64,000 nucleotides of DNA from Actinobacteria bacterium IMCC25003 (GCA_002284855.1 CP015603.1:620001-684000); one strand, 5' to 3'; positions 1 to 9,599 are shown, counted from the first letter of the stretch. Notes: generated from the letters alone by a model not told the origin. Numbers and translations are program-made.

Positions 1-2
1 CA

Positions 3-200
3 GGACTTCTCAAGAAGCGCACAGGCTGGATACTCGGATCTATCTTGCAATTTCTGATGATTGGCTATGCCGTTGTCGTGCCTTCTATGGCCATTGTGGG
101 GGTTATTTTCGGGGGACTCTGGATTGCAGCCATTGTGGTGGGGCGCAGGGGTGAGGCCATTCGCGCCGAACTCATGGCGTCACGAACTCCCAACCCCTAA
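3..200 (+). CDS. DUF4233-type membrane protein, C-terminal part (5' end outside window)
   Basis: The frame is open from the window edge to the TAA at 198-200 and gives 65 residues. It shows a hydrophobic stretch (LQFLMIGYAVVVPSMAIVGV), a second one (FGGLWIAAIVVG), then a short basic tail ending RTPNP. This fits the end of the small DUF4233 membrane proteins that lie between folC and ndk in actinobacteria. The position directly before ndk supports this. Function is unknown in the family. The assignment rests on position and hydropathy only, because the N-terminal part is missing. Confidence 0.6.
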   Translation, partial: GLLKKRTGWILGSILQFLMIGYAVVVPSMAIVGVIFGGLWIAAIVVGRRGEAIRAELMASRTPNP

Positions 201-206
201 TAGACT
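201..206 (+). promoter_or_regulatory. Leaderless-type -10 element for ndk
   Basis: TAGACT lies six bases before the GTG at 213, so the expected transcription start is the start codon itself. No Shine-Dalgarno sequence precedes ndk. The same ten bases (TAGACTGCAC) sit at the same distance before gatC. Confidence 0.5.
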
Positions 207-212
207 GCACCC

Positions 213-635
213 GTGAGCACAGAAAAGACACTCGTCCTAGTTAAGCCCGATGGCGTTGCACGCGGTTTGGTTGGCGAAGTCATTGCTCGTATCGAAGCCA
301 AGGGTTACAAGATTGTTCAGCTTCGTATGTTGCAAGCAGATCGAGTGCTACTTGAAAAGCATTACGCAGAACATCAGGGCAAGCCATTCTTTGAACCACT
401 CGTTGAGTTCATGATGTCAGGTCCGATCGTTGCTCTCGTTGCTGAAGGCAATCGCGTCATCGAAGGATTCCGTTCACTCGCCGGAGTAACAGATCCAACA
501 GTTGCAGCTCCCGGAACAATTCGCGGAGACCTTGCTCGCGATCAAGGAACAAAGGTTGTACAAAACATTGTTCACGGTTCAGATTCACCAGAATCTGCAG
601 CACGTGAAATTGCTATCTTCTTCGAGGGGAAATAA
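213..635 (+). CDS. ndk: Nucleoside diphosphate kinase
   Basis: Transfers the gamma-phosphate of ATP to nucleoside diphosphates through a phospho-histidine, balancing NTP and dNTP pools in the cytosol. The 140-residue length is normal. The N-terminal [10 protein letters not shown] strand and the active-site motif NIVHGSDS (catalytic His121) are intact. The GTG start is preferred because of the -10 element exactly six bases upstream and the lack of a ribosome-binding site. The stop codon directly abuts the mreB start, so the gene probably leads the mreBCD-mrdA-rodA transcription unit. Confidence 0.97.
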   Translation: MSTEKTLVLVKPDGVARGLVGEVIARIEAKGYKIVQLRMLQADRVLLEKHYAEHQGKPFFEPLVEFMMSGPIVALVAEGNRVIEGFRSLAGVTDPTVAAPGTIRGDLARDQGTKVVQNIVHGSDSPESAAREIAIFFEGK

Positions 636-1667
636 ATGTCTAACAGAATGTCATTCATCGGCCGCGATATGGCGGTTGACCTAGGTACCGCTAACACTCT
701 TGTCTATGTGCGCGGTCGTGGCATTGTTCTTAACGAGCCATCAGTAGTTGCCGTTAACCAAGATACTGGCGGCATCCTTGCTGTTGGTCTTGAAGCGAAG
801 AAGATGATTGGTCGTACCCCTGGCAACATCGTTGCAATCCGTCCACTCAAAGATGGCGTTATCGCAGACTTTGATACAACAGAGCGCATGCTCCGCTACT
901 TCATCCAGAAAGTTCACCGTCGTAGCTACTTGGCTAAGCCACGTATCGTCGTCTGCGTTCCTTCAGGTATCACTGGCGTCGAACAGCGTGCAGTAAAAGA
1001 TGCCGGCTACGCAGCTGGCGCGCGTAAGGTGTACATCATTGAAGAACCGATGGCTGCAGCAATCGGTGCAGGCCTACCTATCCACGAACCAACAGGCAAC
1101 ATGGTTGTCGATATTGGTGGCGGAACAACTGAAGTTGCTGTTATTTCACTCGGTGGAATCGTTACAGCGCTCTCAATCCGTATCGGTGGCGATGAGCTCG
1201 ATCAGTCGATTATTAACTGGACTAAGCGCGAATATTCACTCCTTTTGGGTGAGCGCACAGCTGAAGAGATCAAGATGGCAATCGGTTCTGCTTATCCACT
1301 TCAGGGAGAGAACGATGCAGAAATTCGTGGTCGCGATCTCGCAACAGGTCTTCCAAAGACAATCGTTGTCACAGCTGCGGAAATCCGCAAGGCTCTCGAA
1401 GAGCCGGTTAACCAGATTGTTAACGCTGTTAAAGCAACACTCGATAAGTGCCCACCAGAACTTTCTTCAGATCTCATGGATCGCGGAATTGTTCTTACAG
1501 GTGGAGGAGCACTTCTTAAGGGTCTCGACGAGCGTCTTCGTAAAGAGACAGGAATGCCTATCCATATCGCAGACCGTCCACTCGATGCAGTTGTCGAAGG
1601 TTCAGGTAAGTGCATTGAAGAGTTCGAAGCCCTTGAAAAGGTTTTGATCTCCGAGCCTCGTCGATAG
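636..1667 (+). CDS. mreB: Rod shape-determining actin homologue MreB
   Basis: Actin-like ATPase that polymerises under the membrane and directs the elongation cell-wall machinery. The actin-fold signatures are visible: phosphate 1 loop [10 protein letters not shown] (15-24), phosphate 2 loop [12 protein letters not shown] (159-170) and the adenosine motif [10 protein letters not shown] near residue 290. Length is 343 residues, as usual. It starts directly after the ndk stop, with GAGGGG as ribosome-binding site inside the end of ndk. First gene of the elongasome set; mreC, mreD, mrdA and rodA follow on the same strand. Confidence 0.97.
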   Translation: MSNRMSFIGRDMAVDLGTANTLVYVRGRGIVLNEPSVVAVNQDTGGILAVGLEAKKMIGRTPGNIVAIRPLKDGVIADFDTTERMLRYFIQKVHRRSYLAKPRIVVCVPSGITGVEQRAVKDAGYAAGARKVYIIEEPMAAAIGAGLPIHEPTGNMVVDIGGGTTEVAVISLGGIVTALSIRIGGDELDQSIINWTKREYSLLLGERTAEEIKMAIGSAYPLQGENDAEIRGRDLATGLPKTIVVTAAEIRKALEEPVNQIVNAVKATLDKCPPELSSDLMDRGIVLTGGGALLKGLDERLRKETGMPIHIADRPLDAVVEGSGKCIEEFEALEKVLISEPRR

Positions 1668-1677
1668 GTAATCCCAA

Positions 1678-2616
1678 GTGCGCTACGGCGGCGACAACCG
1701 CGGTCGCTTACTTATCATCGTTCTCCTTGTTACATCTCTCTTTCTGATCACTCTTGATCTTCGAGGCGTACAAGTAATCGATGGTCTGCGCACAGGTACA
1801 CAGACAGCTCTTACTCCAGTTCAAAAATTAGGTTCATGGGTTGTATCTCCATTCCGTAACTTCATCTCTGATGTCACTCACCTTGGTCGCACTCAGAATC
1901 AGATGGAGAAGCTCAGAGCGGAAAATGACAGACTTCGACTTGCGCTCCAGAATCGCGAAACTGCCGATGCTCAACTGAAGCAGCTGAAAAGCGTTCTCAA
2001 CCTTGCAGGAACCGCGGGTTATAAGGTCGTCAATGCAAAGGTCATCTCACAAGGTTCCAGTACATCTTTCAGTCAGACAATTACCATCGATGCAGGAACA
2101 ACTTCTGGCGTTCATACAAATATGACCGTGCTCTCTGGTTACGGTCTTGTGGGAGTGGTGAAGTACGCCTATGCAAATAGCGCTCTTGTACAGCTTGCGT
2201 CAGATCCTGCTTTTAAAATCGGTGCGCGCATCGCAGGCACGCAGCAAATCGGAATTCTTAGCGGCCAGGGCACTCGAAAGGGCGTTCTACAGCTACTTGA
2301 TAACACCACCCAGGTTCGCAAGGGCGATGTTCTATTAGCTCGTGGCAGCCAGAATGGTCGCCCCTTTGTTCCAGGCGTTCCTATCGGAGAAGTCACTTCA
2401 GTCGATAACTCACCGGGTGCAGTAACGCAGACGGCTGATGTGAAGTTTTATTCCAACTTCTCAACACTTGGCATCGTTGCCGTAGTTGTCTCTGGTTCAT
2501 CTGCAGATCCTCGTGATGCTCTTGTTCCACCAAAGCCACAGCCAACTCCACTTCCAACTGTCACTATCTATGCAACACCTGGTGCAGTCGAACCATCACC
2601 GACACCTACAAGGTAA
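1678..2616 (+). CDS. mreC: Cell shape-determining protein MreC
   Basis: Bitopic membrane protein that links MreB to the periplasmic-face synthesis enzymes and activates PBP2. One N-terminal transmembrane helix (about residues 9-27) is followed by a coiled-coil-like stretch (about 80-105, LRAENDRLRLALQNRETADAQ in part), then the beta-rich MreC core and a Pro/Thr-rich tail. 312 residues with a GTG start ten bases after mreB. No clear Shine-Dalgarno sequence is seen for this start, so it could shift slightly. Assignment is firm from the fold pattern and from the neighbours. Confidence 0.93.
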   Translation: MRYGGDNRGRLLIIVLLVTSLFLITLDLRGVQVIDGLRTGTQTALTPVQKLGSWVVSPFRNFISDVTHLGRTQNQMEKLRAENDRLRLALQNRETADAQLKQLKSVLNLAGTAGYKVVNAKVISQGSSTSFSQTITIDAGTTSGVHTNMTVLSGYGLVGVVKYAYANSALVQLASDPAFKIGARIAGTQQIGILSGQGTRKGVLQLLDNTTQVRKGDVLLARGSQNGRPFVPGVPIGEVTSVDNSPGAVTQTADVKFYSNFSTLGIVAVVVSGSSADPRDALVPPKPQPTPLPTVTIYATPGAVEPSPTPTR

Positions 2617-2618
2617 TC

Positions 2619-3140
2619 ATGTCGCTGCGCAGATTCTTCTTCTCCTTTCCAATCTTCTTTACTGTCTTCTTGCTCCAAGAAGCCTTCGTGACGCAGATGC
2701 GACTACCTGCAGGCGGAATCAATCTCCTTCTTGTAGTTGCACTTATCTGGGCAGCGTTGAGCACTCCAGAAATCGGCGCACTGACTGGTTTCGGCGCAGG
2801 ATTGATGATGGATGTATCGCAGACTTCACCCGGACCAATGGGTCACTGGACACTTGTTCTCATCGTTGCTTGCTACGTGATCGCATTCTTAGGTTACGGC
2901 GATGACAATATTCGGGGAAATCCCATCAATATTGTCTTCCTTACAACCATCGGTGTTGTGGCAGCACAGACCGTCTTTCTGATACTCGGAATTATGTTGG
3001 GACAAGAAATCGGAAGCGTGAAGCAAGTGCTTCTCGTTCTTGCTGGCTCTGCTTTCTGGACAGCAATCATTTCTCCACTAATTTTGAAAGTGGTCTCATA
3101 TTTCCATGCCATTATCTTCGGTGAGCGGTCACATATATGA
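2619..3140 (+). CDS. mreD: Rod shape-determining protein MreD
   Basis: Small polytopic membrane protein of the elongasome. The 173 residues are almost all hydrophobic, with about five predicted transmembrane segments and the conserved-looking GLMMDVSQTSPGPMGHWTL loop. It starts two bases after the mreC stop and overlaps mrdA by four bases (ATGA), so the two are translationally coupled. Sequence conservation in this family is low, and the position between mreC and mrdA is a main part of the assignment. Confidence 0.9.
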   Translation: MSLRRFFFSFPIFFTVFLLQEAFVTQMRLPAGGINLLLVVALIWAALSTPEIGALTGFGAGLMMDVSQTSPGPMGHWTLVLIVACYVIAFLGYGDDNIRGNPINIVFLTTIGVVAAQTVFLILGIMLGQEIGSVKQVLLVLAGSAFWTAIISPLILKVVSYFHAIIFGERSHI

Positions 3141-5293
3141 ATCAACGCTCGCGCTTGAATTTGCTCGTCACTCAAATATTTATCGCCTCATTAATGTTTG
3201 CCCTCTTCGGACGACTCTTCTATCTGCAAGTTGCTGCGGGACCCAAGTACCGCGATGCAGCGCTGAGCATTCAAAGTCGCGATGTTGTAACGCCTGCAAA
3301 CCGAGGTTTTATCGTTGATTCATCAGGTGTTCCTTTGGCCCTTAACAAAGTAGGCCTAGCCGTTACTGTAGATCGAACAAAGATCGATAAATTGCCAGAT
3401 AAGGGCGTTGCTGTCGTTCGAGATTTAGTGGCGCTTCTCGGACTTAACTTTGATGATGTCTGGCAGCGCACGCGTTTATGCGGGGAACTTCCGAAAGGTA
3501 AGAAAGCTGGTTGCTGGACCGGTTCAAGATTCCAGCCGATTCCAATCACCAAGACTGCCGACCCACAAGTGGCGCTGCGCATTGTTGAACGTTCTGATCG
3601 CTATCCAGGTATTTCTGCAACGCCCTTAGCAATTAGAAGTTATCCAACAACACTCGGCTTGAACGGGGGACATGTACTTGGGTATGTAGGTCCACTGACA
3701 GAATCAGATTTGGCTGGAGTTAATGGGCGTACCTACTTCCGTTCTGAATCAATTGGAAAAGCTGGACTCGAAACTGTTTATGACGAGTATTTACGTGGCA
3801 CGCCAGGCATCAAAACTTTTATTGTTGACCGAAAAGAAGCGGTTACGACAACAAGCCAAAATACAAAACCTATTGCAGGTAATCACTTAGTCACGAGCCT
3901 CGATATTCGTCTGCAAGCAGCCTCTGAGGCAGCACTTGCAGCGGCGGTAAAACGTGCGCGAGCCTCGGGTTATCGTGCCGATGGTGGCGCTGCAGTAGTT
4001 CTCGATGTTCGCAACGGGCAAGTTTTAGCACTTGCGTCATACCCAACGTTTGACCCAAATGCATTTGAAAAAGGATTGACAGTGCAAGAGGCGAGTGATC
4101 TCTATAGCGAGAAGAACGGAGTACCGGCACTTAATCGTGCACTCCAAGGCCTCTACGCACTGGGTTCTACCTTTAAGGCTGTCTCTGTCATCGCTGCCAA
4201 GGATGCGGGATATAGCCTCACTGCTTCTTATGCATGTCCTGCAGAGGTGCAAGTCGGTAATCGCGCATTCCAGAACTTTGAGAGTAAATCTCAAGGAACG
4301 CTCTCCCTCAAGCGAGCAATTGCAGTCTCTTGTGACACGATTTGGTATCGCATCGCCTACGACGAATGGCTTCGTGATGGCGGTTTAAGACCAAAATCAA
4401 ACCCTAATGATTACTTCTTCAAAGCAGCTGAAAAATTCCAAATGGGCAAGAAGACCGGAGTTGATCTACCTTCAGAGTCATCCGGCCGTCTAGCTAATCG
4501 CGAGTGGCGCAAAGCTTGGTACAACCAAAATAAAGATTATTACTGCAACTATAAAGATCGTTCGGCTAAGTCACAGCAGACACCATTCTTACTTCAATTA
4601 GCTCGGGAAAACTGCCTTGATGGAGACAAGATTCGCGCTGGCGATGCTGTTAACTTCTCAATCGGTCAAGGAGATTCCGTTGTGACTCCCATCAAACTAG
4701 CTCAGATGTATGCAGCTATCGCTAACGGTGGAACTATTTGGAAGACCACAATTGCAAAAGCAATCGTGAAGACCGATGGCACCCTTATTCGCACCTTTAA
4801 ACCAGAGAAACTTGGCGAACTTGGTGTCGATCCAGAAACGATTGCATTTTTACATGATGCGCTGCACGAAGTAACCATCGCAGGTACAGCTGCCGGTGCC
4901 TTTGCTGGTTTCCCTGTTGCCGTGGCTGGAAAGACCGGAACTGCTCAAGTATTTGGGCGCAATCCCAACGGAAGTGCTAAGTCAGATACCTCTTGGTTCG
5001 CATCTTTTGCCCCAGCAAAGAATCCGCGTTATGCAGTGGTGATGATGGTGAGCCAAGGTGGATTCGGTGCAGGAACGTCGGGCGTTGGTGTCCGTCAAAT
5101 CTACGAAGCCCTCTTTGGCGCAAAGGGTTCGACCGTTAATCCAGATTTAGCGCTCTTTCCTGACGGAAAGCCACCAACAAAACTTCCTCGCATTTCACCC
5201 GCTACAAAACCAAAGCCATCTATATTGAATCCCGGAACACCTAAAGTGACAGTAAGCGCAACTCCTACTGCGAAGGCAAAGGCGAAACGATGA
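3137..5293 (+). CDS. mrdA: Penicillin-binding protein 2 (elongasome transpeptidase)
   Basis: Class B penicillin-binding protein that cross-links peptidoglycan during cell elongation. An N-terminal signal-anchor helix (about 10-32) precedes the pedestal domain. The transpeptidase motifs are complete: STFK with nucleophile Ser344, SCD (398-400, the SxD form usual for PBP2) and KTG (599-601). The C-terminal tail is rich in Pro, Lys and Thr. Several cysteines occur in the extracellular part (RLCGELPKGKKAGCW, YYCNYKD, ENCLDG), which might form disulfides. It overlaps mreD and rodA by four bases each. 718 residues, normal for actinobacterial PBP2/PbpA-like proteins. Confidence 0.93.
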   Translation: MNQRSRLNLLVTQIFIASLMFALFGRLFYLQVAAGPKYRDAALSIQSRDVVTPANRGFIVDSSGVPLALNKVGLAVTVDRTKIDKLPDKGVAVVRDLVALLGLNFDDVWQRTRLCGELPKGKKAGCWTGSRFQPIPITKTADPQVALRIVERSDRYPGISATPLAIRSYPTTLGLNGGHVLGYVGPLTESDLAGVNGRTYFRSESIGKAGLETVYDEYLRGTPGIKTFIVDRKEAVTTTSQNTKPIAGNHLVTSLDIRLQAASEAALAAAVKRARASGYRADGGAAVVLDVRNGQVLALASYPTFDPNAFEKGLTVQEASDLYSEKNGVPALNRALQGLYALGSTFKAVSVIAAKDAGYSLTASYACPAEVQVGNRAFQNFESKSQGTLSLKRAIAVSCDTIWYRIAYDEWLRDGGLRPKSNPNDYFFKAAEKFQMGKKTGVDLPSESSGRLANREWRKAWYNQNKDYYCNYKDRSAKSQQTPFLLQLARENCLDGDKIRAGDAVNFSIGQGDSVVTPIKLAQMYAAIANGGTIWKTTIAKAIVKTDGTLIRTFKPEKLGELGVDPETIAFLHDALHEVTIAGTAAGAFAGFPVAVAGKTGTAQVFGRNPNGSAKSDTSWFASFAPAKNPRYAVVMMVSQGGFGAGTSGVGVRQIYEALFGAKGSTVNPDLALFPDGKPPTKLPRISPATKPKPSILNPGTPKVTVSATPTAKAKAKR

Positions 5294-6450
5294 GTACATT
5301 CCTCAATCGAAATCCATATCGCCGCGGCCGGAAAAGTTCTCTTTTCTCTGGATTTGATCCTGTCTTAACGGGCGCTGTGGCTCTCCTTCTTCTTATGGGC
5401 ACACTGCTTGTCTATGCGGCCACTCGCGAGTGGTATTCGGCCAATGGCCTTGATCCGCAGTATTACCTCAAGCGCCACGTCATCAACATCATTATTGGGT
5501 TGGCGCTTGCATGGGGAACAACAATTATCGATTACCGACTTTTGCGTGCCTATACGCCTTACATCTGGGGACTTGGAGTCTTCGGACTTCTCTTCGTTTT
5601 GATTCCCGGAGTTGGAAGTGAAGTCAACGGTGCGAAGGCGTGGATTCGCTTGCCTGCTGGTTTTCAGATTCAACCCGCTGAGATTGCAAAGATATCTATC
5701 ATTATCGGAATTGCCATGTTGCTCTCGGAGCGCACACACAATAGCGATGAGCCAACCAATCAAGATGTTTTAAAGGCGCTTGGTGTTGCTGCTATACCTA
5801 TTCTTCTTATTCTTGCTCAGCCCGATATGGGAACAGTTTTCATTATTAGCGCATCAGTTGTCACCATGCTCGCAGTCTCAGGTGCACCGACACGATGGAT
5901 TGTGGGACTCATACTCCTTGCAGTTATTGGTGGATTCGTTGCAACAAAAGCTGGAGTAATTAACGATTACCAAATTAAGCGACTTCAATCATTTGTTGAT
6001 CCCAATGCAGATTCACAAGGCGCTGGTTATCAACTTCGTCAGGCTCGCATCACAGTTGGCTCTGGCGGACTCATTGGCACAGGTCTCTTTGATGGTCCGC
6101 AAACAAATGGCCGCTTTGTTCCTGAACAGCAGACAGACTTCATCTTTACCGTCGCTGGCGAAGAACTTGGATTCCTCGGTAGTGGATTGATCATCTTCCT
6201 GCTCTTCACCATTTTGATGCGAGCATTTGCAATTGCTAGAAGATCGACAGACCCGTATGGAACTCTGGTGTGTACAGGCGTGATTGCTTGGTTTGCCTTT
6301 CAGATCTTTGAAAATATTGGAATGACTCTGGGCCTGATGCCGATGACCGGCGTTCCCCTGCCATTCCTTTCTTATGGGGGATCGAGCATGTTCGCCAACC
6401 TCATCGGCTTTGGCCTCTTGCAGAACGTTCATGCAAGTCACCGCAGCTAA
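5290..6450 (+). CDS. rodA: SEDS peptidoglycan glycosyltransferase RodA
   Basis: Polymerises lipid II into glycan strands together with PBP2. It has about ten transmembrane segments over 386 residues. SEDS hallmarks are present: the periplasmic loop with QQTDFIFTVAGEELGFLG and the C-terminal signature MPMTGVPLPFLSYGGSS. The ATGA overlap with mrdA ties the glycosyltransferase and its cognate transpeptidase to one transcript. The closest alternative is FtsW, but the mre/mrdA context points to RodA. Confidence 0.95.
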   Translation: MSTFLNRNPYRRGRKSSLFSGFDPVLTGAVALLLLMGTLLVYAATREWYSANGLDPQYYLKRHVINIIIGLALAWGTTIIDYRLLRAYTPYIWGLGVFGLLFVLIPGVGSEVNGAKAWIRLPAGFQIQPAEIAKISIIIGIAMLLSERTHNSDEPTNQDVLKALGVAAIPILLILAQPDMGTVFIISASVVTMLAVSGAPTRWIVGLILLAVIGGFVATKAGVINDYQIKRLQSFVDPNADSQGAGYQLRQARITVGSGGLIGTGLFDGPQTNGRFVPEQQTDFIFTVAGEELGFLGSGLIIFLLFTILMRAFAIARRSTDPYGTLVCTGVIAWFAFQIFENIGMTLGLMPMTGVPLPFLSYGGSSMFANLIGFGLLQNVHASHRS

Positions 6451-6517
6451 ATCACGCTCAAAATAGGATTTCGACAGGAATATCTGCCATAATTCATCCA
6501 ACAGTTCAGCGCGGCCA

Positions 6518-6562
6518 GCGATCCTTATCGCGCCTGCGGCGGACTACAACAAAGGTTTTGTT
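6518..6562 (+). promoter_or_regulatory. Hairpins in the rne 5' region
   Basis: The 190-base gap before rne holds two small perfect hairpins: GCGAT (6518-6522) with ATCGC (6527-6531), and AACAAA (6548-6553) with TTTGTT (6557-6562). The second has no following T-run, so a terminator for rodA is not indicated. RNase E is known to autoregulate through its 5' leader in enterobacteria; a comparable role here is only a guess. I could not place a convincing promoter in this gap. Confidence 0.3.
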
Positions 6563-6640
6563 CGTAAATGAATTTCATCTGCGAACCACGAGAATGCGTA
6601 GCTCCAGGTTTCTGGGATACGCGCTAAAGGATTTGGTGCC

Positions 6641-8797
6641 ATGGCTATTGAGCCAAAATCACCGCGTAAGCGCGCGGTTAAGAAGTCAAGTAAGAAATCA
6701 CTGAGCGCAGGTACTACTCCTGAGCCAACAGAATCTGCAGAAGTTACCGAAGCTGCGCCACTAGTGAAATCTAAGTCTGGGGCCAAGAAAGCTGCTGCAA
6801 TCCCTGTTCCTATCTTTCAAGCAGCACCCGTAGAGGCTGCACCAAAGAAAGCCGCCAAGACTGCTGCAAAGAAAGCTGCAAAGTCTGAAGAGGTAGAAGA
6901 AGTCTCTGCTCCTGCCGCAGCATCTGAATCAGAAGATTCCGAGAGCCGTGGAAACCGTAACCGCCGACGCCGTCGCGGTGGACGCGGTCGTCGTAAGCCA
7001 AATGGCGAAGGCGTAGATTCACAAGAAGATTCAGAGAACGATTCAGAAGATTCAGCTGAAGACTCCACTGAGAACGCTGACGGAACAACACACCGTCGTC
7101 GCCGTCGCCGTCGTGCAACTGGCGAAGGTGTAACACCAGGTGAAGTCATCGATGAAGATGGCGTAGTCACAGTTGTAAAGGTCCGCGAAGTCCGTGAAAA
7201 GACAGAACGCCCAGGACGCGAACGTTCAGAGCGCGGAACACGTAACCGTCGCGACCGCGATCGTGGTCGTAACGATTCACGCGAATACCGCGAGCCATAT
7301 CGTCGCCGCGGAACCATCATTACAGATGGAGAATTCTTAGCGCGTCGCGAGAACGTTGATCGCGAAATGGTTGTCCGCCAAGTCGGGGACCGTATTCAGA
7401 TTGCTGTCATCGAAGATAACGTAATGGTTGAGCACTATGTAAACCGTAATGCCAACGTTTCATATGTCGGAAACGTCTACTTAGGTCGCGTGCAGAATGT
7501 TCTTCCTTCGATGGAAGCTGCATTCGTTGATATCGGCAAGGGCCGTAACGCTGTTTTGTACGCTGGTGAAGTTAATTGGGATGCTGCAGGTATCTCTGAA
7601 TCTGAACCACGTAAAATTGAAATGGTTTTGAAGACAGGTCAGCCTGTTCTTGTTCAAGTTACTAAGGATCCAATCGGCCAAAAGGGCGCACGCCTGACAA
7701 GCCAAATTTCACTTCCAGGACGTTATGTTGTCTATGTTCCTGGTGGCGGAATGAGCGGTATCTCAAAGCGACTTCCTGAATCAGAACGCTCTCGCCTTAA
7801 GGCAATTTTGAAGACTCTTATTCCAGAAGATGCAGGCGTCATTGTTCGTACTGCAGCTGAAGGTGTCTCTGAAGCAGAACTGACTGCAGATGTCGAGCGC
7901 CTGAAAGCGCAATGGGAAGATATCTATCAGAAGTCAGTCAATCCAAACTTCCACGCACCAGCACTCTTGCTCTCAGAGCCAGATCTTGCTGTGCGCGTAA
8001 TCCGTGATATCTTCAATGAAGATTTCCGCAAGCTCATCATTCAAGGCAACGAAGCATGGGATGAAATCAGTTCATATCTCGGTTCGATTGCACCTGAACT
8101 CGTTTCAAAGATTGAAAAGTATTCAGGTAGCGGTGACTTGTTCGCTGATTACCGCGTTGAAGAACAGCTCGCTAAGGCATTCGACCGCAAGGTATATCTA
8201 CCATCAGGTGGATCTCTTGTTATTGACCGCACAGAAGCAATGGTCGTTATCGACGTCAACACTGGTAAGTTCATCGGTAAGGGCGGAAACCTCGAAGAGA
8301 CTGTTACCAAGAACAACCTCGAAGCTGCAGAAGAGATTGCTCGCCAACTACGTCTTCGCGACTTAGGTGGAATCGTTGTTATCGACTTCATCGATATGGT
8401 TCTTGAATCTAACCGTGATGCAGTTCTGCGCCGATTGGTTGAATGCCTCGGTCGCGATCGCACCAAGCACCAGGTTGCAGAAGTAACTTCTCTCGGACTT
8501 GTTCAAATGACACGTAAGCGCGTCGGACAAGGACTCATCGAAGCATTCTCAACAACATGTGATTCATGTAATGGACGTGGAATTCATATCCATATGGATC
8601 CTGTGAAGATGAAAACCCCAGCGCCTCAAGTAAATTCACAGAGCTCACATCACCCAGATGTTGATGAAGAGACAGCAACTGACCACGAATTCCACGAAAC
8701 CTTGAACGAAGAGGCCCCAGAAGAGGCTGAAGCGGTCACAACCCCTAAGGGAAAGCGCCGCCGCAGGGCCGCTAGCTCAGGGGTCATTACCGCCTAA
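6641..8797 (+). CDS. rne: Ribonuclease E/G family endoribonuclease
   Basis: Central endoribonuclease of mRNA decay and rRNA processing. Residues 1 to about 230 are low complexity: Lys/Ala-rich, then acidic Ser/Glu and Arg-rich blocks, probably disordered and RNA-binding. The catalytic half follows with an S1 domain (GNVYLGRVQNVLPSMEAAFV), an RNase H-like and a DNase I-like region carrying the Mg-binding aspartates in VVIDVNTGKF and VVIDFIDM, and the zinc-link cysteines in CDSCNGRG. A short acidic then basic C-terminal tail ends the protein. The layout with disorder on the N-terminal side is typical of actinobacterial RNase E. The ATG has AAGGA nine bases upstream. Confidence 0.95.
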   Translation: MAIEPKSPRKRAVKKSSKKSLSAGTTPEPTESAEVTEAAPLVKSKSGAKKAAAIPVPIFQAAPVEAAPKKAAKTAAKKAAKSEEVEEVSAPAAASESEDSESRGNRNRRRRRGGRGRRKPNGEGVDSQEDSENDSEDSAEDSTENADGTTHRRRRRRRATGEGVTPGEVIDEDGVVTVVKVREVREKTERPGRERSERGTRNRRDRDRGRNDSREYREPYRRRGTIITDGEFLARRENVDREMVVRQVGDRIQIAVIEDNVMVEHYVNRNANVSYVGNVYLGRVQNVLPSMEAAFVDIGKGRNAVLYAGEVNWDAAGISESEPRKIEMVLKTGQPVLVQVTKDPIGQKGARLTSQISLPGRYVVYVPGGGMSGISKRLPESERSRLKAILKTLIPEDAGVIVRTAAEGVSEAELTADVERLKAQWEDIYQKSVNPNFHAPALLLSEPDLAVRVIRDIFNEDFRKLIIQGNEAWDEISSYLGSIAPELVSKIEKYSGSGDLFADYRVEEQLAKAFDRKVYLPSGGSLVIDRTEAMVVIDVNTGKFIGKGGNLEETVTKNNLEAAEEIARQLRLRDLGGIVVIDFIDMVLESNRDAVLRRLVECLGRDRTKHQVAEVTSLGLVQMTRKRVGQGLIEAFSTTCDSCNGRGIHIHMDPVKMKTPAPQVNSQSSHHPDVDEETATDHEFHETLNEEAPEEAEAVTTPKGKRRRRAASSGVITA

Positions 8798-8810
8798 GAC
8801 CTGGGCCAAT

Positions 8811-8840
8811 TTGACCCTGAGGGTGCGAAATCCGTACTCT
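8811..8840 (+). promoter_or_regulatory. Promoter for rplU-rpmA
   Basis: TTGACC (8811-8816) and TACTCT (8835-8840) are separated by 18 bases, giving an expected start near 8847 and a leader of about 65 bases before rplU. It is one of the few places in the window with a recognisable -35 box. Confidence 0.55.
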
Positions 8841-8912
8841 TAGCGTCTGCTCGAGCACGCCTCACGCGTGAATTGAGCTTGAAGACTAATACGAAGAACT
8901 GAGGCAATGAGC

Positions 8913-9227
8913 ATGTACGCAATCGTTAAAGCTGGCGGACGCCAGGAGAAGGTCACTGTTGGCGAGATCATCACCGTCGATCGCATCGACGCTGCTGCAG
9001 GCGCATCAGTTTCGTTCCCAGCTCTCCTCGTAGTTGATGGCGCAAATGTCACAACTGATGTTGCTGCACTCTCAGCAGTCAAGGTAACTGGCGAAGTTAT
9101 CGACGCGGTCAAGGGTCCAAAGATCGACATCCTTCGTTACAAGAACAAGACAGGCCATCGCCGTCGTCAAGGTTTCCGTGCCCAGCACACACGAGTAAAG
9201 ATCACCGCAATCAGCGGTGCTAAGTAA
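8913..9227 (+). CDS. rplU: 50S ribosomal protein L21
   Basis: Large-subunit protein binding 23S rRNA. The 104 residues begin MYAIVKAGGRQEKV, the conserved start of L21, and carry the C-terminal KNKTGHRRRQGFRA rRNA-binding stretch. Two in-frame ATGs exist, at 8907 and 8913. The ribosome-binding site GAGG (8901-8904) is only two bases from the first but eight from the second, and L21 proteins normally start at MYAIV, so 8913 is chosen. Followed by rpmA 25 bases downstream, the usual L21-L27 pair. Confidence 0.96.
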   Translation: MYAIVKAGGRQEKVTVGEIITVDRIDAAAGASVSFPALLVVDGANVTTDVAALSAVKVTGEVIDAVKGPKIDILRYKNKTGHRRRQGFRAQHTRVKITAISGAK

Positions 9228-9252
9228 GCGAACCGGTTAAGGGAGCAGATAA

Positions 9253-9507
9253 ATGGCAAGTAAGAAGGGTGTTTCCTCAACACGTAACGGTCGCGATTCA
9301 AACCCACAGTACCTCGGTATTAAGCGTTTCGGTGGCCAAGAAGTTAATGCAGGTGAAATTCTCGTACGTCAGCGTGGAACACACTTCCACCCAGGCAAGA
9401 ACGTTGGACGCGGTAAGGATGACACTCTCTTTGCTCTCGCAGCAGGAGCAGTTGAATTCGGTCGCGCTCGCGGTCGCCGCGTAGTGAATGTAGTCCCTGC
9501 AGTTTAA
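9253..9507 (+). CDS. rpmA: 50S ribosomal protein L27
   Basis: Large-subunit protein near the peptidyl-transferase centre. The 84 residues [20 protein letters not shown] and onwards match the family, including [21 protein letters not shown]. The N-terminus starts directly at MASKKG without the cleavable extension known from Firmicutes. Ribosome-binding site GGGAG lies just upstream. A factor-independent terminator follows, ending the L21-L27 unit. Confidence 0.97.
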   Translation: MASKKGVSSTRNGRDSNPQYLGIKRFGGQEVNAGEILVRQRGTHFHPGKNVGRGKDDTLFALAAGAVEFGRARGRRVVNVVPAV

Positions 9508-9526
9508 TTTAGGTTTCTCTTAAAGG

Positions 9527-9558
9527 AGCGGGCCGCATTTATCGCGGTCCGCTTTTTT
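9527..9558 (+). terminator. Rho-independent terminator after rpmA
   Basis: A ten-pair stem (9527-9536 with 9544-9553, one G-U pair) with a seven-base loop is followed by six T residues (9553-9558). This is one of only two textbook terminators seen in the window; the other is in the ilvB attenuator. Confidence 0.9.
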
Positions 9559-9599
9559 ATTTCAGCAAGAACTTATCCTCAGAAAGGGAGTGAATATAA

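Noticed and set aside
6817-7320. A 167-codon antisense frame of Arg/Ser-rich sequence in rne.
   Set aside because: Mirror image of the Glu/Arg-rich RNase E extension; no ribosome-binding site or -10 element.
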